NCBI GenBank assembly: GCA_905250885.1
Contig: CAJNOQ010000176.1
Coordinates: 1-64,000, forward strand
DNA length: 64,000 nucleotides
Reading direction: 5' to 3'
Origin: Didymodactylos carnosus
Lineage: Eukaryota; Rotifera; Eurotatoria; Philodinida; Philodinidae
Shown: piece after piece, positions 35,421-48,025 of the stretch
Position numbering within the stretch: the stretch's first letter is position 1
Layout: each line of letters begins with the position of its first letter
The notes under the pieces: model-generated
The model's database searches: none
What the model was told of the DNA's origin: nothing
What the model saw: the letters and a program-made list of their open reading frames with translations, nothing else
Program-made: the position numbers and the translations under genes

Positions 35421-38400
35421 GTGTGAATATAATTCTATGATTATAAGTCTATATCTAGTTTTTCTATCGGTATGCAGCAAGTTCTCATCAAATCTCAATG
35501 GAATCTCCCGAGATTTGCGAGTAACAGTAGGACTCTATTTTTGCGAAACGAGAGAAAGTTCGTTAAAACTTATAAGAAAAATTCAACATGGGATGATAAT
35601 AAGAGAGTAACGAGCTAAATAGTAATATGTATGAATATTACTCTTCAATTAATATTGAACTAAATCTACTCCTTTTCGAATCAATTCTTAAAGTTTAAAT
35701 TTTTTAGATGGATAGACAAAAAATATAATCTGATAGACAAACAAGTGGTGACAAGAAAAGTTGTGTAAAAAAAAAATGTTTTAATTCCAAGTTTTACAAC
35801 TTATTACTTCTTAAAGATTTTTCTATTTGAATAAGTAGTGTAGATTACTCGATATTTTAAATACTTGTTCTATTCTTTTAGACTATGAGAATTGAAACAA
35901 ATCGGTAAGTTTTCTTGGTCTATCTTGAATAGTATCTCATATTTTGTACTTCTATATACATAGTCTTTTATATACAATTGTATACAAAGAGATAAAATAA
36001 TCAGAAATTATCCAAATGAAAAGAATTTAAGTTTAAAAATAACAAGTGAATGAATGCATAATAAATAATAATCATGTAGAATTTTCTTTTGTCTATGATA
36101 GATGAACATATGATTTATTAAAGCGTAAATCGAGGTATAATCATTCATACAAACAACTAAAAAATAATAGTCTTTTTACTCTATAAACCGATGCTCGATT
36201 AAATTTATGTTTGAAAAGAAAAAAAAACTATTCTAAAATATAGAGAGATCAAAAGACTTTTAGTTTTTGAGAATAAGAAATAAGAAATATTTTTCTTAAT
36301 CTATGATTTTAAATAATACAAATTTTTATATGTTAAGGTTTGAATAATTCCTTTGGCTGAAAAAAGCAACTAGATGTTATATAAATAATTTACCCGAAAA
36401 TAAAAATAATAATAACATGTAAGAATCATCCGCATTATATTAAAAAAGAAAGAAAAAGAAGAAAAGCAATGTTATAAATAGAAATAGAACATAAAACTAG
36501 AAGCCAACTGCCCTGCGGGCAGATTGAAAAATCAACCGAGTGAAACATTTTTTAGAAACACTTAAAATACCGTTTGAATACATAAGTAACACTATATAAT
36601 GTGTGTGATATACAGTTAATAAAGAGCTATATGACCCAATTACTCACTCTAAACAATACATCATCAATATATTATCCACATTGCTATGGGTGGCCAATGT
36701 ATAAAGGCGTATAGACTGATAAATACCACATGATTACTTAATAAGTCACTAAGTACACTGTTCATACTGAATATACTGGTTATATATATCATGTGCCACG
36801 TGACGATAGATTTATTGCATTAACAAGAAAACGACACACTCCTCAGAAATACGTGCAAACTCTGAGACTCATAAAATACGTTAATCCAAGCATATTTCAG
36901 TTTTATTATTCTCAAATCTCTCCGATTGGGAATAGCTGAGAATAATTGACTAATTCGAGAAAGAAAAAGTGTGTGGGAAGAAGAAAAAAGAGAAGAAATT
37001 TTTCTATGGTGAAACAAAATAAACCTCCTCAAGTTTCACCCGGTCGGTTTAAATAAAAGAACGACGACAAAATAGAATTAATTTTATACTAGTAAACAAT
37101 GAACTTATATATCTATTAAGAACAATAAATGTGACATGTTGTCCAGATTCATAATCTCTTTTGGTGATAGAAAAAGTAAAAAATGAAAGAAAAAAATTTA
37201 TCAGTGATATAGACAGTGATCAACTTTCAAAAAAGATTGTGTATTTTAAAATAAACCTTGAGTAAAAATAAGTCGTTCATATCGTTGAGGAATCATAAAT
37301 AGTTTGTTCAAATAAAAATAAAAACTCTTACAATCCTTCCGGCTATGTAATGGTAGTGTCGTATCGACCCGAATAGACAGACTATTAAACTTTCTTTTTT
37401 AAAATATATATATAGTTTAAACTAATTCTTATAGTTCCATATTCTTTTCTTTTTAATGATCCAACTGATATATCAAAATTTCTTTAACGTAACACACATC
37501 TCAACAGTTTTCTTATTAAAAACAGTTCAGACTCACAAACTAAACGGCATGATAATATTATCTTAGAACTTTTTTCAATGTTAAAGAAATACAACAGCAG
37601 GATATTTTTCTTTTCCATGATCAATTTCTCTTTTTGTATGAAAAAAAAAATAACATATTCACCGTTTACTAATTTTATTATTAATAAAATTATGATATAA
37701 GATGAGAGTTAACGGTAAAAATACTCTAAATATTGAAGAGACATATGGAAAATTTTTCTAATGATGATTTATTATTATTGTATTGTATTTTTAAAAAAAT
37801 TTCTTTTTATATTTTATACCCATTTTCATTCTTGCATATTAGTCAACTATTTAGACAGTTTTTAAATAAAGTCACTCATACAAAAACTAGTATTAGAAAT
37901 AAAATTACAATTATTCTTTGATTCAATTTAAACTTATTATATATTTATTTATTTATTTTTTACACATTTCAGGATAACAATTCAATAATTCATATTATTT
38001 TTCTTGACATTTAATTAAAACTATCATTATTCTACTATTGTTCTATTAAAAAAACTAACAAAAATTATCTGTAAATTTGATTTAGAGTGTCAATTTTCTT
38101 TTATCATTCAAAAAAATATTATAATTCTTCTTCCTCTATATATAGTATATTAAGAATCTCAATGAGGAGATGAGATAACTCTCTGTAGTTCTAATTAGTA
38201 TTAAACGTTGATACTCAAACTCTCTATTATGTACGCTATCTTCTTCCGTTCTTTTTTTTTAATCCATTACAAAAAAAAAAAATTAGAAGATACTCGTTGT
38301 AGTATTGTCTTCTATCAGTTACAAGAGCCCACCAGTAGTGACATATATAAGATGATAATATCATTATTATTATTATTATTATTATTAAAGAAAAAAAATT

Positions 38401-38829
38401 TATTTTAATGTTGAAAAACGTGTTTTGGGATCTATTGTCTTTCAAATTTATTTTTAGAAAATTTATTTCTATAAAAAAAAGAAAAGAAAAAAGTTTAGTT
38501 AGTCACGCATAATCATAATTAGTAATATATAATTATATAGTATAATATTATCACACATACATTATTTAATATTTAATGATGAATACTATTAATTTTATAG
38601 GTAGGTTATTTAAAAATAAAACGAAACCCATTTTAAATATCAACATTAGATTTTAAAATGATGTACATCTTTAAATTATGTTTTCTACATTTTATATAAT
38701 CACCTATTAAATATTTCTCAGTAAAAACAAAAAACAAATTTTTGTTTAATATTTATCTTTAATCCTATTTGTAAAATTGTAGTATAATCTACTATAAAAA
38801 TCTCTATACACAATTATTCCTAGCGTTTC

Positions 38830-38871
38830 TTTTCTTCTTCTTCTTCTTCTTCTTCTTCTTCTTCTTCTTCT
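38830..38871. repeat. TTC/GAA trinucleotide microsatellite
   Basis: About 14 near-perfect TTC units; the Arg-run frame on the minus strand over it is an artefact. Confidence 0.9.
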
Positions 38872-39479
38872 TTTTACATAGATGCAAAAAAAAAAGGAAA
38901 GATTTATCAGGTTATTTTTCATGCTAAGTATATTTTTGTGGAACACCTATCATGTAAAAGAAAAAAAAAAAAAAAAAGAAGAGAAAAGAATTGTCATTCT
39001 CACATACTTATTGTATATAGAAAACATAAAATAGTAGTATCACCACCAGTGAATAAAAGAATAATAAATATATAATATCTTAAGTCGAGAATAAACCGCA
39101 TTAGATTTACGTTCAAACCCTAAGGACCAACTATTCTATGTCTTCTTAATATAAAAATAAATCAAAGAAACAATCGATATTTCATCTCTCTATGATCTTA
39201 TATAATATTAGAATACATTTAACACCTAATCATTTACAATAGACATCTCTTATATACTAAAACAAATTATTATCGATGGTTGATATTAAATATATATATA
39301 TATATATATATTCTTGGCTACTTTATATGAAAAATGTAATAATTTATATTTTTTATATTAATTTTAGACAATATCATAAAACATAAATGATGGAAAATAT
39401 ATATATATATTGTTATTTTAATTTATAAAATGTTTTATTTGATCTCAATGTATTTATTTCACTAATATATTCAAATATA

Positions 39480-41647
39480 ATGAGCATCAATTGCTCACAA
39501 GAAACATACAAAATCGATATTAGTACAATTAGCATTAAATATATTGCTGGTGGATGGCTAACATTGATATTTTGTTTGTTTGGTAAGTATTTTAATAATA
39601 AATATGTATCTAAAATTGTATTAGACTGTTTCAAAAAAGAATATCTATCTAATTTATGTTTGAAAATTAGAATTATCATTAATTATATAAGACAATTTTT
39701 ATTCTTAAACTATAAATAGTACTGTTATCTTTTTCCAAAAATTATTTTTATTCTATTTTAGGTATAATCACCAACATATTTACTGTTGTGGTTTTATGTC
39801 ATCCTCGAATGAGAAATTCATCGACACATGTTTATTTGTTAGCATTATCTGCTTGTAATATTTTTTTGTTAGCTGGTCTAATGATTAATTATTCATTGAA
39901 ATCAATAGGTAAATAAAGTTTTATTCATCACTATTTTCAATTCTTGTCTCTTTTTATTTGTATTTATTTCAACAAAGAAAAAAAACAACAACCAAGTGAA
40001 CATTTTTTTCTATTTAAATAGTAAATTAAATTATTTAAAAAAAAATGTTTTTTTTTTTTCTCTTCTATTTTATTCAGCAACATATCCTCAACTGTTACAA
40101 TATTTAAACAAACCCGATGGATACAATAAACGTCAAATATTAGCCAATGCTTACGAACAATTTTATGCACGTATGTTGTCTATATGAATGTTTTTCTTCT
40201 AGTTTGTTTTTCTTGTTTGAATATTTATTATTATTTACTTTTGTTTTTTAGATGTCGCACCATTCACTACTCCACTATTATCTATGCTCTTGTTATGTAG
40301 TACATATTTAACAGGTAAACATTTTAGTTATATTTAATAATAAGAAGAAAAAAAAAAGATTAATTAATCAGAATATTATTTATTTTAGTTCTTGTTAGTG
40401 TAGATCGATATTTATTACTTTGTTGGCCTGTTTTTGCTGAAAAATTTCGTACATGTAAAATAGCTATTCGTTGTGTTTTAATAATTGCTTTAATAATTAA
40501 TTTATATTGTTTACCACACTGGTTTGAATATAAAACAGCTTATAGAAATAGTACATATATATTAGGACCAACAATATTAAAAAATGAAACATTATCTGTT
40601 ACCGGTAGTGGTGGATTAGAAGATGATTCAGACACATATTTAGTTGAATTAGGATATACAAAATTAGGTTTAAATCCAATTTATTTATCAATCTATCGTT
40701 TTTATTTAAATATTCCGGTGACATTTTTAATTCCATTTTCGTTATTATTATTATGCAATTGTTCAATGATACATAAACTAGTATTAATTAAAAGAAAAAA
40801 ACGTAAATTAGGACAGAGAATGAAGGCAGATATTCGAATAACTGTTATGTTAATCGTTATTGTTCTTGTTTTTCTTAGTTGTCGTTCACTTAATTTAGCA
40901 GTTAATTTAATGACAAAAATGCAACCATGTTTAAATCGAAATTCATTACAACGTTATAATACATGGGCTAATTTATTGGTTGCTTTTAATGGTTTTTGTA
41001 ATTTTTTTCTATTTGCCGTATTTGGACAACGTTTTCGTGAAATGGTTTTATATATATTTTTTCGTCAACAATATCCATTTAATATTGGTGGTGATCATAC
41101 AAGTAATCGTGCTGGATATACGGCTACACCCGATCCAATTCGTCGTCAATCACGACGATATTCGGCAAATGAATCGGATCTATTACAAACAATGTCACAT
41201 CGACGTCCATCAGCCACAATGGCCACATTAAATTCAGATATGAAACGACAATCAACATCACAATTAAATACTTTAAAACCATCACGAGAATGGAAATCAA
41301 AATTTCTTAATACACCAACATTATTTTCATTTAAAAGAAGAAAAAAATTAATATCATTATCATCTAATAAAAGAACAGATTTACCATTTCTTAATCAACA
41401 TCAAATAAATATTGAAAATATTAATGATGAAGATGATGATAATAATAATGATAATATTAACAATAATGGTACACATTTAGCATTACCTATTGTGATAAAT
41501 AATTCGCACAGTCTAATCCCAAGTCCAAGTTGTTTAAAAAAACTATCAACAGACATTACAAGTAATAATAATCATAATAATATACATTTATCACCAACGA
41601 CAAATCATCGAACCATCATGTTTAATGATCATATTGAATTTATGTAA
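39480..41647 (+). CDS. Class A GPCR, FMRFamide/peptide-receptor-like, five exons
   Basis: A seven-helix receptor of the plasma membrane, probably for a small peptide. Exons are 39480-39582, 39762-39908, 40078-40170, 40252-40314 and 40389-41647; every intron is GT/AG and phase 1, giving 554 residues. The N-terminus is short with an NCS glycosylation site. TM1 spans the first junction (IAGGWLTLIFCLFG / IITNIFTVVVL). TM2 has YLLALSACNIFLL, so the usual Asp at 2.50 reads as Asn. TM3 ends in SVDRYLL with DRY at 141-143. TM6 is VMLIVIVLVFLSCRSLNL, without the usual CWxP Pro. TM7 has FNGFCNFFLFAVFGQRFR, like the NSSxNFxxY style of FMRFamide receptors. The C-terminal tail of about 210 residues is polar, with Asn/Asp runs. 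AATAAA at 41711-41716 lies 64 nt past the stop. Ligand unknown. Confidence 0.88.
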
Positions 41648-42493
41648 TTGAAAAGATTCATAGACTTTTATTTTTCATTTATTCTTCTTCTAGTTTTGTA
41701 CTTTTGTACGAATAAATCAAATACATGATGATGATGAGATAGATAATTTCCGAAGACAAATTATAAAAATTTTTGATTCTATTGAACTATATAGAAATGA
41801 AGTAAACTGATCATTATTTACATCCATAATCTGATCTTTTTTTTTACTTCAATTACTTATCAATAGTTGTACTGTAAATCTTACTCATGTCTTAGCAGAA
41901 AAAATATTCCTCATATTTATTAATAATTGTTTCTAGGCAAACAAAAAAATAATTAATCGAGAACATTGCCGGCTGCATCTTGATTCAACTATTGATTTTG
42001 TTTAGAAAATTAATATTGTTTACAGTACAATGTACTCCCCTTCGATCTGATATAATTAGATATTTATTTAATATTTCTAGATTGAATAAAGCTATTTAAG
42101 CATATTATCAAGGCTAAAATTAGATCCAATTTCAAAAAAACTAACCCTAAGAATCCAATATTCAACGACTTTCTCATTTAATCATTGTGCCTTGAAATTT
42201 GCTTCTCATATTATATTACAAACATATTGAGGAACAAGAGAATATACATACGACACCTTACATTCATTAAATAAAGTCATTGTATCATGAAGTTTGCACC
42301 CTATAGTGAATAACCTAAGTGTACAAAAGATGATAAAAAAACAGCTTTTTTTCCATTCTCTGATTGGATTTAAACAAGGAAGAATTTAAATGTACTGATC
42401 ATATCCACAGTTAGATGTGTTTAAGTAGAAAATTTTTATTTCCTAGTAAAATTATCAAGCAGAAAATTATGACAGCGTATAAATTCTTTATCA
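41648..42493. other. 3' flank of the GPCR gene
   Basis: Contains the likely poly(A) signal at 41711-41716. No other feature recognised. Confidence 0.45.
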
Positions 42494-42615
42494 CCCAAGC
42501 AAAAACGACTGAATTTTTTGGGTTATTTATCTAGATTCAGCTTCACATGCATCTAGATGTATGTGGAGCTGAATCTAGATAAATAACCCAAAAACTTGAG
42601 TCGTTTTTGCTTGGG
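42494..42615. mobile_element. 122-bp near-perfect hairpin (small MITE or pre-miRNA-like)
   Basis: CCCAAGCAAAAACGACT and AGTCGTTTTTGCTTGGG form the ends. The stem continues through TTTGGGTTATTTATCTAGAT and TCAGCT to a small loop (CATGCATCTAGATGTATG, itself self-complementary). About 57 bp per arm with only a few mismatches. Confidence 0.8.
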
Positions 42616-42817
42616 GCACTTAGTCCCTAATAAGTTATGTATAGGTCATGCTTTTTTCTTTACATTTTTACATGTGAAAAAAGAAAGAAGAAAAAAAATC
42701 CTAAAAACTCAGAGCAATTCGAAATCACTCCTTAAATTTTTCTTTTGTTTTTTGAGTAAACAATTTGAACAATTCGAAACATTTTCATAAATGGAATATT
42801 TGATGTTCAGTTATCCG

Positions 42818-43372
42818 TTGATTAATTTCTATTTTAATTAGTTTTTCTTCATAGAAAAGTATAATTTTTGCTACACGGGATTTACTTTCTGTTGATTACA
42901 TATATCAGAATATATTCCGACTAACCACTTTCTTGTATAGGAATTTACTTTCCACTGATTATTTGGACAAAAAGCAATGAATGAGCAAATGAATAAATTT
43001 CCAAGCGGAACAAACTTTCATCAATAAGGGAATGATAAACCAAATTTTTAATTGGAACCGAGTAATGTTCAATTACTCTAAGTACTGAGTAATGAGAAAT
43101 GCTGAGAAAGTAGAGCAGTAATCATGATTTTTAACGTAGTTACTTATTTGGGAACGAGAGTAGTCGTTAACATGATAACGTTTGTACAAATATACATATA
43201 AAGATAGAGATATGCAACTCTCTTCTTACACTGTTTTTAATAATGTCTACTGAATTTGTTGAATCTACACATGGCAAAAGACAACTATTATCGATTATTA
43301 AATCCTGTGTAGCAAACATTATACTTTTCTATGAAGAAAAACTAATTAAAATAGAAATTAATCAACGGACAG
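42818..43372. mobile_element. Inverted-repeat element, arms about 68 bp
   Basis: GTTGATTAATTTCTATTTTA, TTAGTTTTTCTTCATAGAAA and AGTATAAT.TTTGCTACAC at 42828-42885 recur inverted at 43305-43372 with only a few differences. The short frame at 43243-43434 is mostly the right arm. No coding function. Confidence 0.7.
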
Positions 43373-44568
43373 TAAATCGTATGCTCGTCTTTCTACACGT
43401 ACTAAAAATGAGAAGAAAAAGTACTTGTACTTAATTAACTCTAAATGATGCTGTTATCTAGTGCAGAATTTTCATGCTCTCTAATTTTACTAAGAATATT
43501 TCTTCGTAGAAATTAGAAAACCTTTGTTAAAATTATTTTTTTTTGACAATTTATTATAAGAAAAAAAAATCCTTAAATTTGTTTTTCTCTATCGAATGGT
43601 AGATCTTTTTTGCAATGTATTTTTGAACGTGTAAAAGAGTTTCTCTTTAGAATAGTGTAAGAATCTCGTATATTAAACAAATGGAAAATATTAAAAGAAA
43701 TGAGAAAACAACATTGTGCAAATCAATGGGGTAATTATGAGGGAAGAGTCAATGGGACATGGTTTAATGAGATTTTTATTTAGCTGAATAGGATTTAAAT
43801 ATTTGTGATTTTCTAAGCTAAATTGTGCTTTCTAGGATTTTTACAGCCTAGTCCACTCATGTATTTCGACCTAATAGAAGTTGACCAAAAACAAATTCCT
43901 GATTTCATCATTGGTACGAACATCTATACCTTAAAGATAAATGATCAAGTTTAAAAAAATCATCTGAAATCGTGAAGGACCATTTGTGACATCCGCTAAA
44001 TATCGGAAAATTTTGCTTAAGATTGCCTGCCAGTATAGGGCATGGTATTTGAATATCCGGATGCCAGTGAAAGGGTTAAGAGATTAACAAGAAAAGAAAA
44101 TCAAATACTCGTATTGACAACAACAATTCTCATACACTCACACTTATTCTAATATTAGACTTTTACGATCTAATTGCTGTGTCTAACAGCTGTTCAAATG
44201 ATTAACATACATACACAGTTTAGACTACCGTATCACAGACACATAGTAGAAGGTTCTATTTTCATCTGTTAATTATTTGAAATAATCTTAGACCGGTTAT
44301 TTGAAGAATTTTATACACTTTTAGCAATAATGAAAAATTGTTAAGACATCTAAAACGTAACTACACTGTAGCGCTCGCAATTAATACACACTGACACAAA
44401 TGAAAATCAGGGGCCACACATTTTCTATGTAGCTTTTTTTTCCGGTGTGATACACTAAAACTTCGAAAGTTTATAGTAGAACAAAATCAGGGCCTATCAT
44501 AAAAAAACAAAATTTGAAGAGATTTCTAAATAATATTTGACTCACTTAGGACCGTAGTATTAGATCTA
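43373..44568. other. Gene-free stretch
   Basis: No coding family, array or paired arms recognised. Confidence 0.35.
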
Positions 44569-44752
44569 GCCCACTAGGCATGAGCACGCCTAGGCATAGA
44601 GCACGCCCACTAGGCACAGAGCACGCCTGACTAGGCATGTAACGGTTATGGTTATTAACCATTAACCGTAACTGTAAATAATCGGTCGAACAGTTAACCG
44701 TAACCGCAATAACCGCTCGAACGGTTAACCGTAACCGTAAATAACCGCTTTA
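44569..44752. repeat. Two adjacent iterated-word blocks
   Basis: First block (44569-44639): four variants of a roughly 19-bp unit ACTAGGCAtaGAGCACGCC. Second block (44640-44752): repeated AACGGTTA / TTAACCGTAACCG with a roughly 33-bp period (TCGAACGGTTAACCGTAACC). GC-richer than its surroundings and similar in style to the arms of the elements at 18.4 and 48.6 kb, but no inverted partner was found: a solitary arm or degraded copy. Confidence 0.6.
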
Positions 44753-46538
44753 TAACAACTTAATGTATACTTGGTTTTTAGTTCTTTGATATCGGTTTAC
44801 ATTAGAAGTAGACAAGGATGGTCTTTGTTCTGACGTTTTAGTGCTTCTGCTATAGTGACATGGATGTACTTCGGACCTGTGTGGTACTCAAATTCATTAG
44901 ATAAAATGCTGAGATTCATGATGACAGATGAAAGATTTTGTTTAAAAAAGTCAAATTATTCTGAAAAATAGTGGTTAATGAGATGAGTTTTTGTGGACTC
45001 ATTGTTGTCAGCGCTTTTTTTAGTATGCTTTTTCTGGTGGGCGCCTTCTTGCCGTGCACTAGTTTAGAAAAACCCAAACTATCGAGCAAAGACGGGATTT
45101 TCCACCAGACAAATGGAAATCAAGTTTTTTATGATCGAAAAATGATTATTTTTAACTAAAACGACTTTCTATACCTGAAAACAGTATAATAAAATAGTAA
45201 CTTGATCTAAAAATTTTAGTTTCTGATTACAAATGTCTGTGATGGATTCAGTTAAAATTTTTTGACAAAGAAAGTCTCAAGAAATGTTTGAGAACCAAAT
45301 CATTTCGATATAGTTTTTATGTTTATTCCGAACAAGTCATTTGTGTTGACTAAAAATATATATGCAAAGCTTAAGCTCATTTGAGGTTGCACTAAACTAC
45401 GTGTAGTCATTTTACTGAAGAGTTAATTGCTCTTGAGAAAATATGTTGGGATGGAAAATTTTTATTTTTCTCTAATGTTTCAACATCAGGGTAGAAAAAA
45501 TTTTTAATTTCTAGTGGGAAAATGGTGGTGTCAAGATTCATTTTCAGTATAAGTGCACTTACAAGTTTTACAAAAACGTTAATTTGTTCTTACTTACCGT
45601 TTTTCGACCTATTTCCAGAACTTTTGCCGCTTTCCAACGAAGGTAAAACGATTCTGTTTATGAGAAAGCTGACGGAGATTTTGTAGTGCAGTAGTCAATA
45701 TGAAAAATTAAATTCCAGCTGAATTATGGTAAACAAAAAAGGCCTAAAAATCGTTCGGAACCACAGATTTTAATGGTTTTATAAGTTAGACGATTGCTTG
45801 ATAGCGATCAGTTTGAATCTTGAATCACGGACAAAACAAGTATTTTCCATGCTGAAAAAGTATGTCAAAACTGACTCCGCAGTATAATAGGAGTCCCACG
45901 TTTCCCAACCTCCAATTATGCTCAAAATTTATGCAAATCTTCTATTTGAATTAACTTTATGTTCTATGCGCACAAATCTTCCTGGACGTCATTTAAAACC
46001 CCAAGGTTTCTAACACCGTGGAAAACAGTATTCTTCGCAAAACAAGCATTTTTAATATACACGAACGACATATTCGAAATCAGCACATGACACTGCATCG
46101 AACTACGTATAAGACAATAAGTTTTCCATGAAAAAATTTCAGTCGAAATCTTTCGCTTGACAGTCTTTTACAGAGGTGCAGAATCTACCCATGAAATTGA
46201 GAAATTTTCCTCGAAGGAAAAAGTTTTTCAAAAATTTCCCGACATAATCGACGAACAGAATTTCTTTTTGCAAATATTTTGCAAAAAGAAATTCCAATTA
46301 TTAAATACAAACAAATATTCTATTTGTTTTGTCAAAATGGATTTTGAATTTTACAAAAAAATTCAATTTTTTTTACTGAAACGAGTTTTCGACGTGAATC
46401 CATGTCATCGTCAGGAAATAAATTAATAATTTAAGAAAAGAATCATAACTATTACTATGTATTCTCTGTTAATCATTGTCAGTCAGAATTACTGTTGTAA
46501 AACCGTCGTGTATATATAGAGTAATAGTTGTGGTTTTC
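44753..46538. other. Gene-free stretch
   Basis: Short frames at 44971-45159 and 46157-46426 have no family features; probably degraded repeat sequence. Confidence 0.35.
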
Positions 46539-47550
46539 TTAAGGCCCCCTCCCCCCGGGTCAGAAATCTATCTCAGTCCAGGTAGGTCTGATCTCAGCCA
46601 AACTTTCAAGGAATGTTGACCATGTCAAAGTGTGGTAACGAAATTTTCTTTTGGTTCCACTGGCAACTGTTCGTGAGAGGGCACCACAATAAGGGCCAAA
46701 ATAGGCGTCTGTCACGCACAGGAATGCTCATTCCATGTAAATGATAGAGAGCTCGGGCTGGTCTTGTTTTGCAGTAAACACCTATGGCTAAGAGTTGACA
46801 GAGTCCGATTTTTGAATTTCTCATTTAGTGATTTTTGGTGCTTAACCGACCCTTAAAGTCCGAAAAATTCTTACAAAGTTTCTTAGAAATCCGCATTTCT
46901 ATAAAAAAATAGAAGCATAATTTAAAAATCGGACTCTGTTAACTCCTAGTTATAGGTGTTATCAACAAATCAAAAAAAAAAGCTTTCTCCTATGTACCGT
47001 TATCGAGAATTCCTGTGCGGAGCGAAAGCCCTGAAGCTAAAAAACAGTCTTGAGAAAAACGTAAAACAAGTTTGGATTCCGTTAAATGCACTTTACTTAA
47101 ATACTGTTTGAGCGTTAAATAATTTTGCGAGAGATTATCGGTCATGGCGGATGTAATGAACATGTGTGCGGCCACGTGCGCGGGTTTATGCAAAACCAGT
47201 GCAAAAAAGCCATTTTTTTGGTGTATAGGGCTTCTAGAAAACTCGCTCAAACCCTATGAAAAACCTATCCTATCGACACAAAAAATATGCCATTAGAAAG
47301 TAGACACTTTGGACTATCCAACCATGTGCTTTTCTCAAAATCAATAGTTTTGACGAAAATCGGCATTTTCGATTGTGATTTCTGAAATCGACATTTATTG
47401 CCAACCAAAATCTAGTAACAATGTGCTTCCAACAGATTTCCAAAGTACTGATTTGCTGTTGAAATCGGTCCTAGGTATAAAAGCTTCACACATTGATGGA
47501 GTGATATTCTGTTCCACTGTTACAGATTGAAATTGACAATGATATTTTTC
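46539..47550. mobile_element. Diverged relative of the 13.3-kb TTAA element
   Basis: It begins TTAA then GGCCCCCTCCCC, like the left end at 13343. ATGTCAAAGTGTGGTAACGA resembles copy 1, and 47229-47330 (GGCTTCTAGAAAACTCGCTC, GAAAGTAGACACT) matches 14033-14140. It contains an inverted repeat (46773-46813 against 46915-46961: GAGTTGACAGAGTCCGATTT). The right end is not certain. Confidence 0.45.
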
Positions 47551-48025
47551 TTAAGGAGCTAAAAGATAAAAAGTAAAAAAATAAAACCCAAGGGAAAAAA
47601 CAGCATTCAGGTAGCATTATATCAGTGCTCATTTTTAAAAGATATTCGAATGAAGAGAAGAGGAATCAACTGAAACTGGACAGAGGCGAGGGTGTCATAA
47701 ACACCAATTTTTACCTAGATGTTCTTTATGAATGGGCAAGTCTAATCAGCCTTTTATAGAAATAACGCTTACTTTATTCTAAAGAATCATAAATTGAAAT
47801 AAATCGCAAGATGAATGTATTATTATAGAGAAAGCTAATATAATCTCCCCATTCTGATGAATGAGTCACAGTTCGGTTGTAATGAGAGCCAACTTTCACT
47901 GTCTCATTTCATTCAATCATGTTTTTGGCGTTATTTTTCATAGAAAAAGATTCATTAAAAAAACAAATATCAGAGACATTACAAAAGGAAACGAGATAAT
48001 AAAAAAATAGAAAATTTTTTCCATA
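47551..48025. other. 3' flank of TRMT10C
   Basis: AT-rich, no gene; probably includes the TRMT10C 3' UTR on the minus strand. Confidence 0.4.

Larger units (their letters stand above)
32540..39479. other. Long AT-rich gene-free stretch
   Basis: Low-complexity sequence with TTC/GAA (about 38830-38871), TTA (38365-38387), AT (39292-39310) and poly-A (38959-38978) tracts. Apart from the GPCR exon relic at 35323-35420 I see no coding or RNA feature. Confidence 0.5.

Noticed and set aside
38746-38946. Minus-strand frame with an arginine run
   Set aside because: Translation of the TTC/GAA microsatellite.
44971-45159. Frame beginning with a hydrophobic signal-like segment
   Set aside because: Short, no splice-compatible continuation found, lies within repeat-like sequence.
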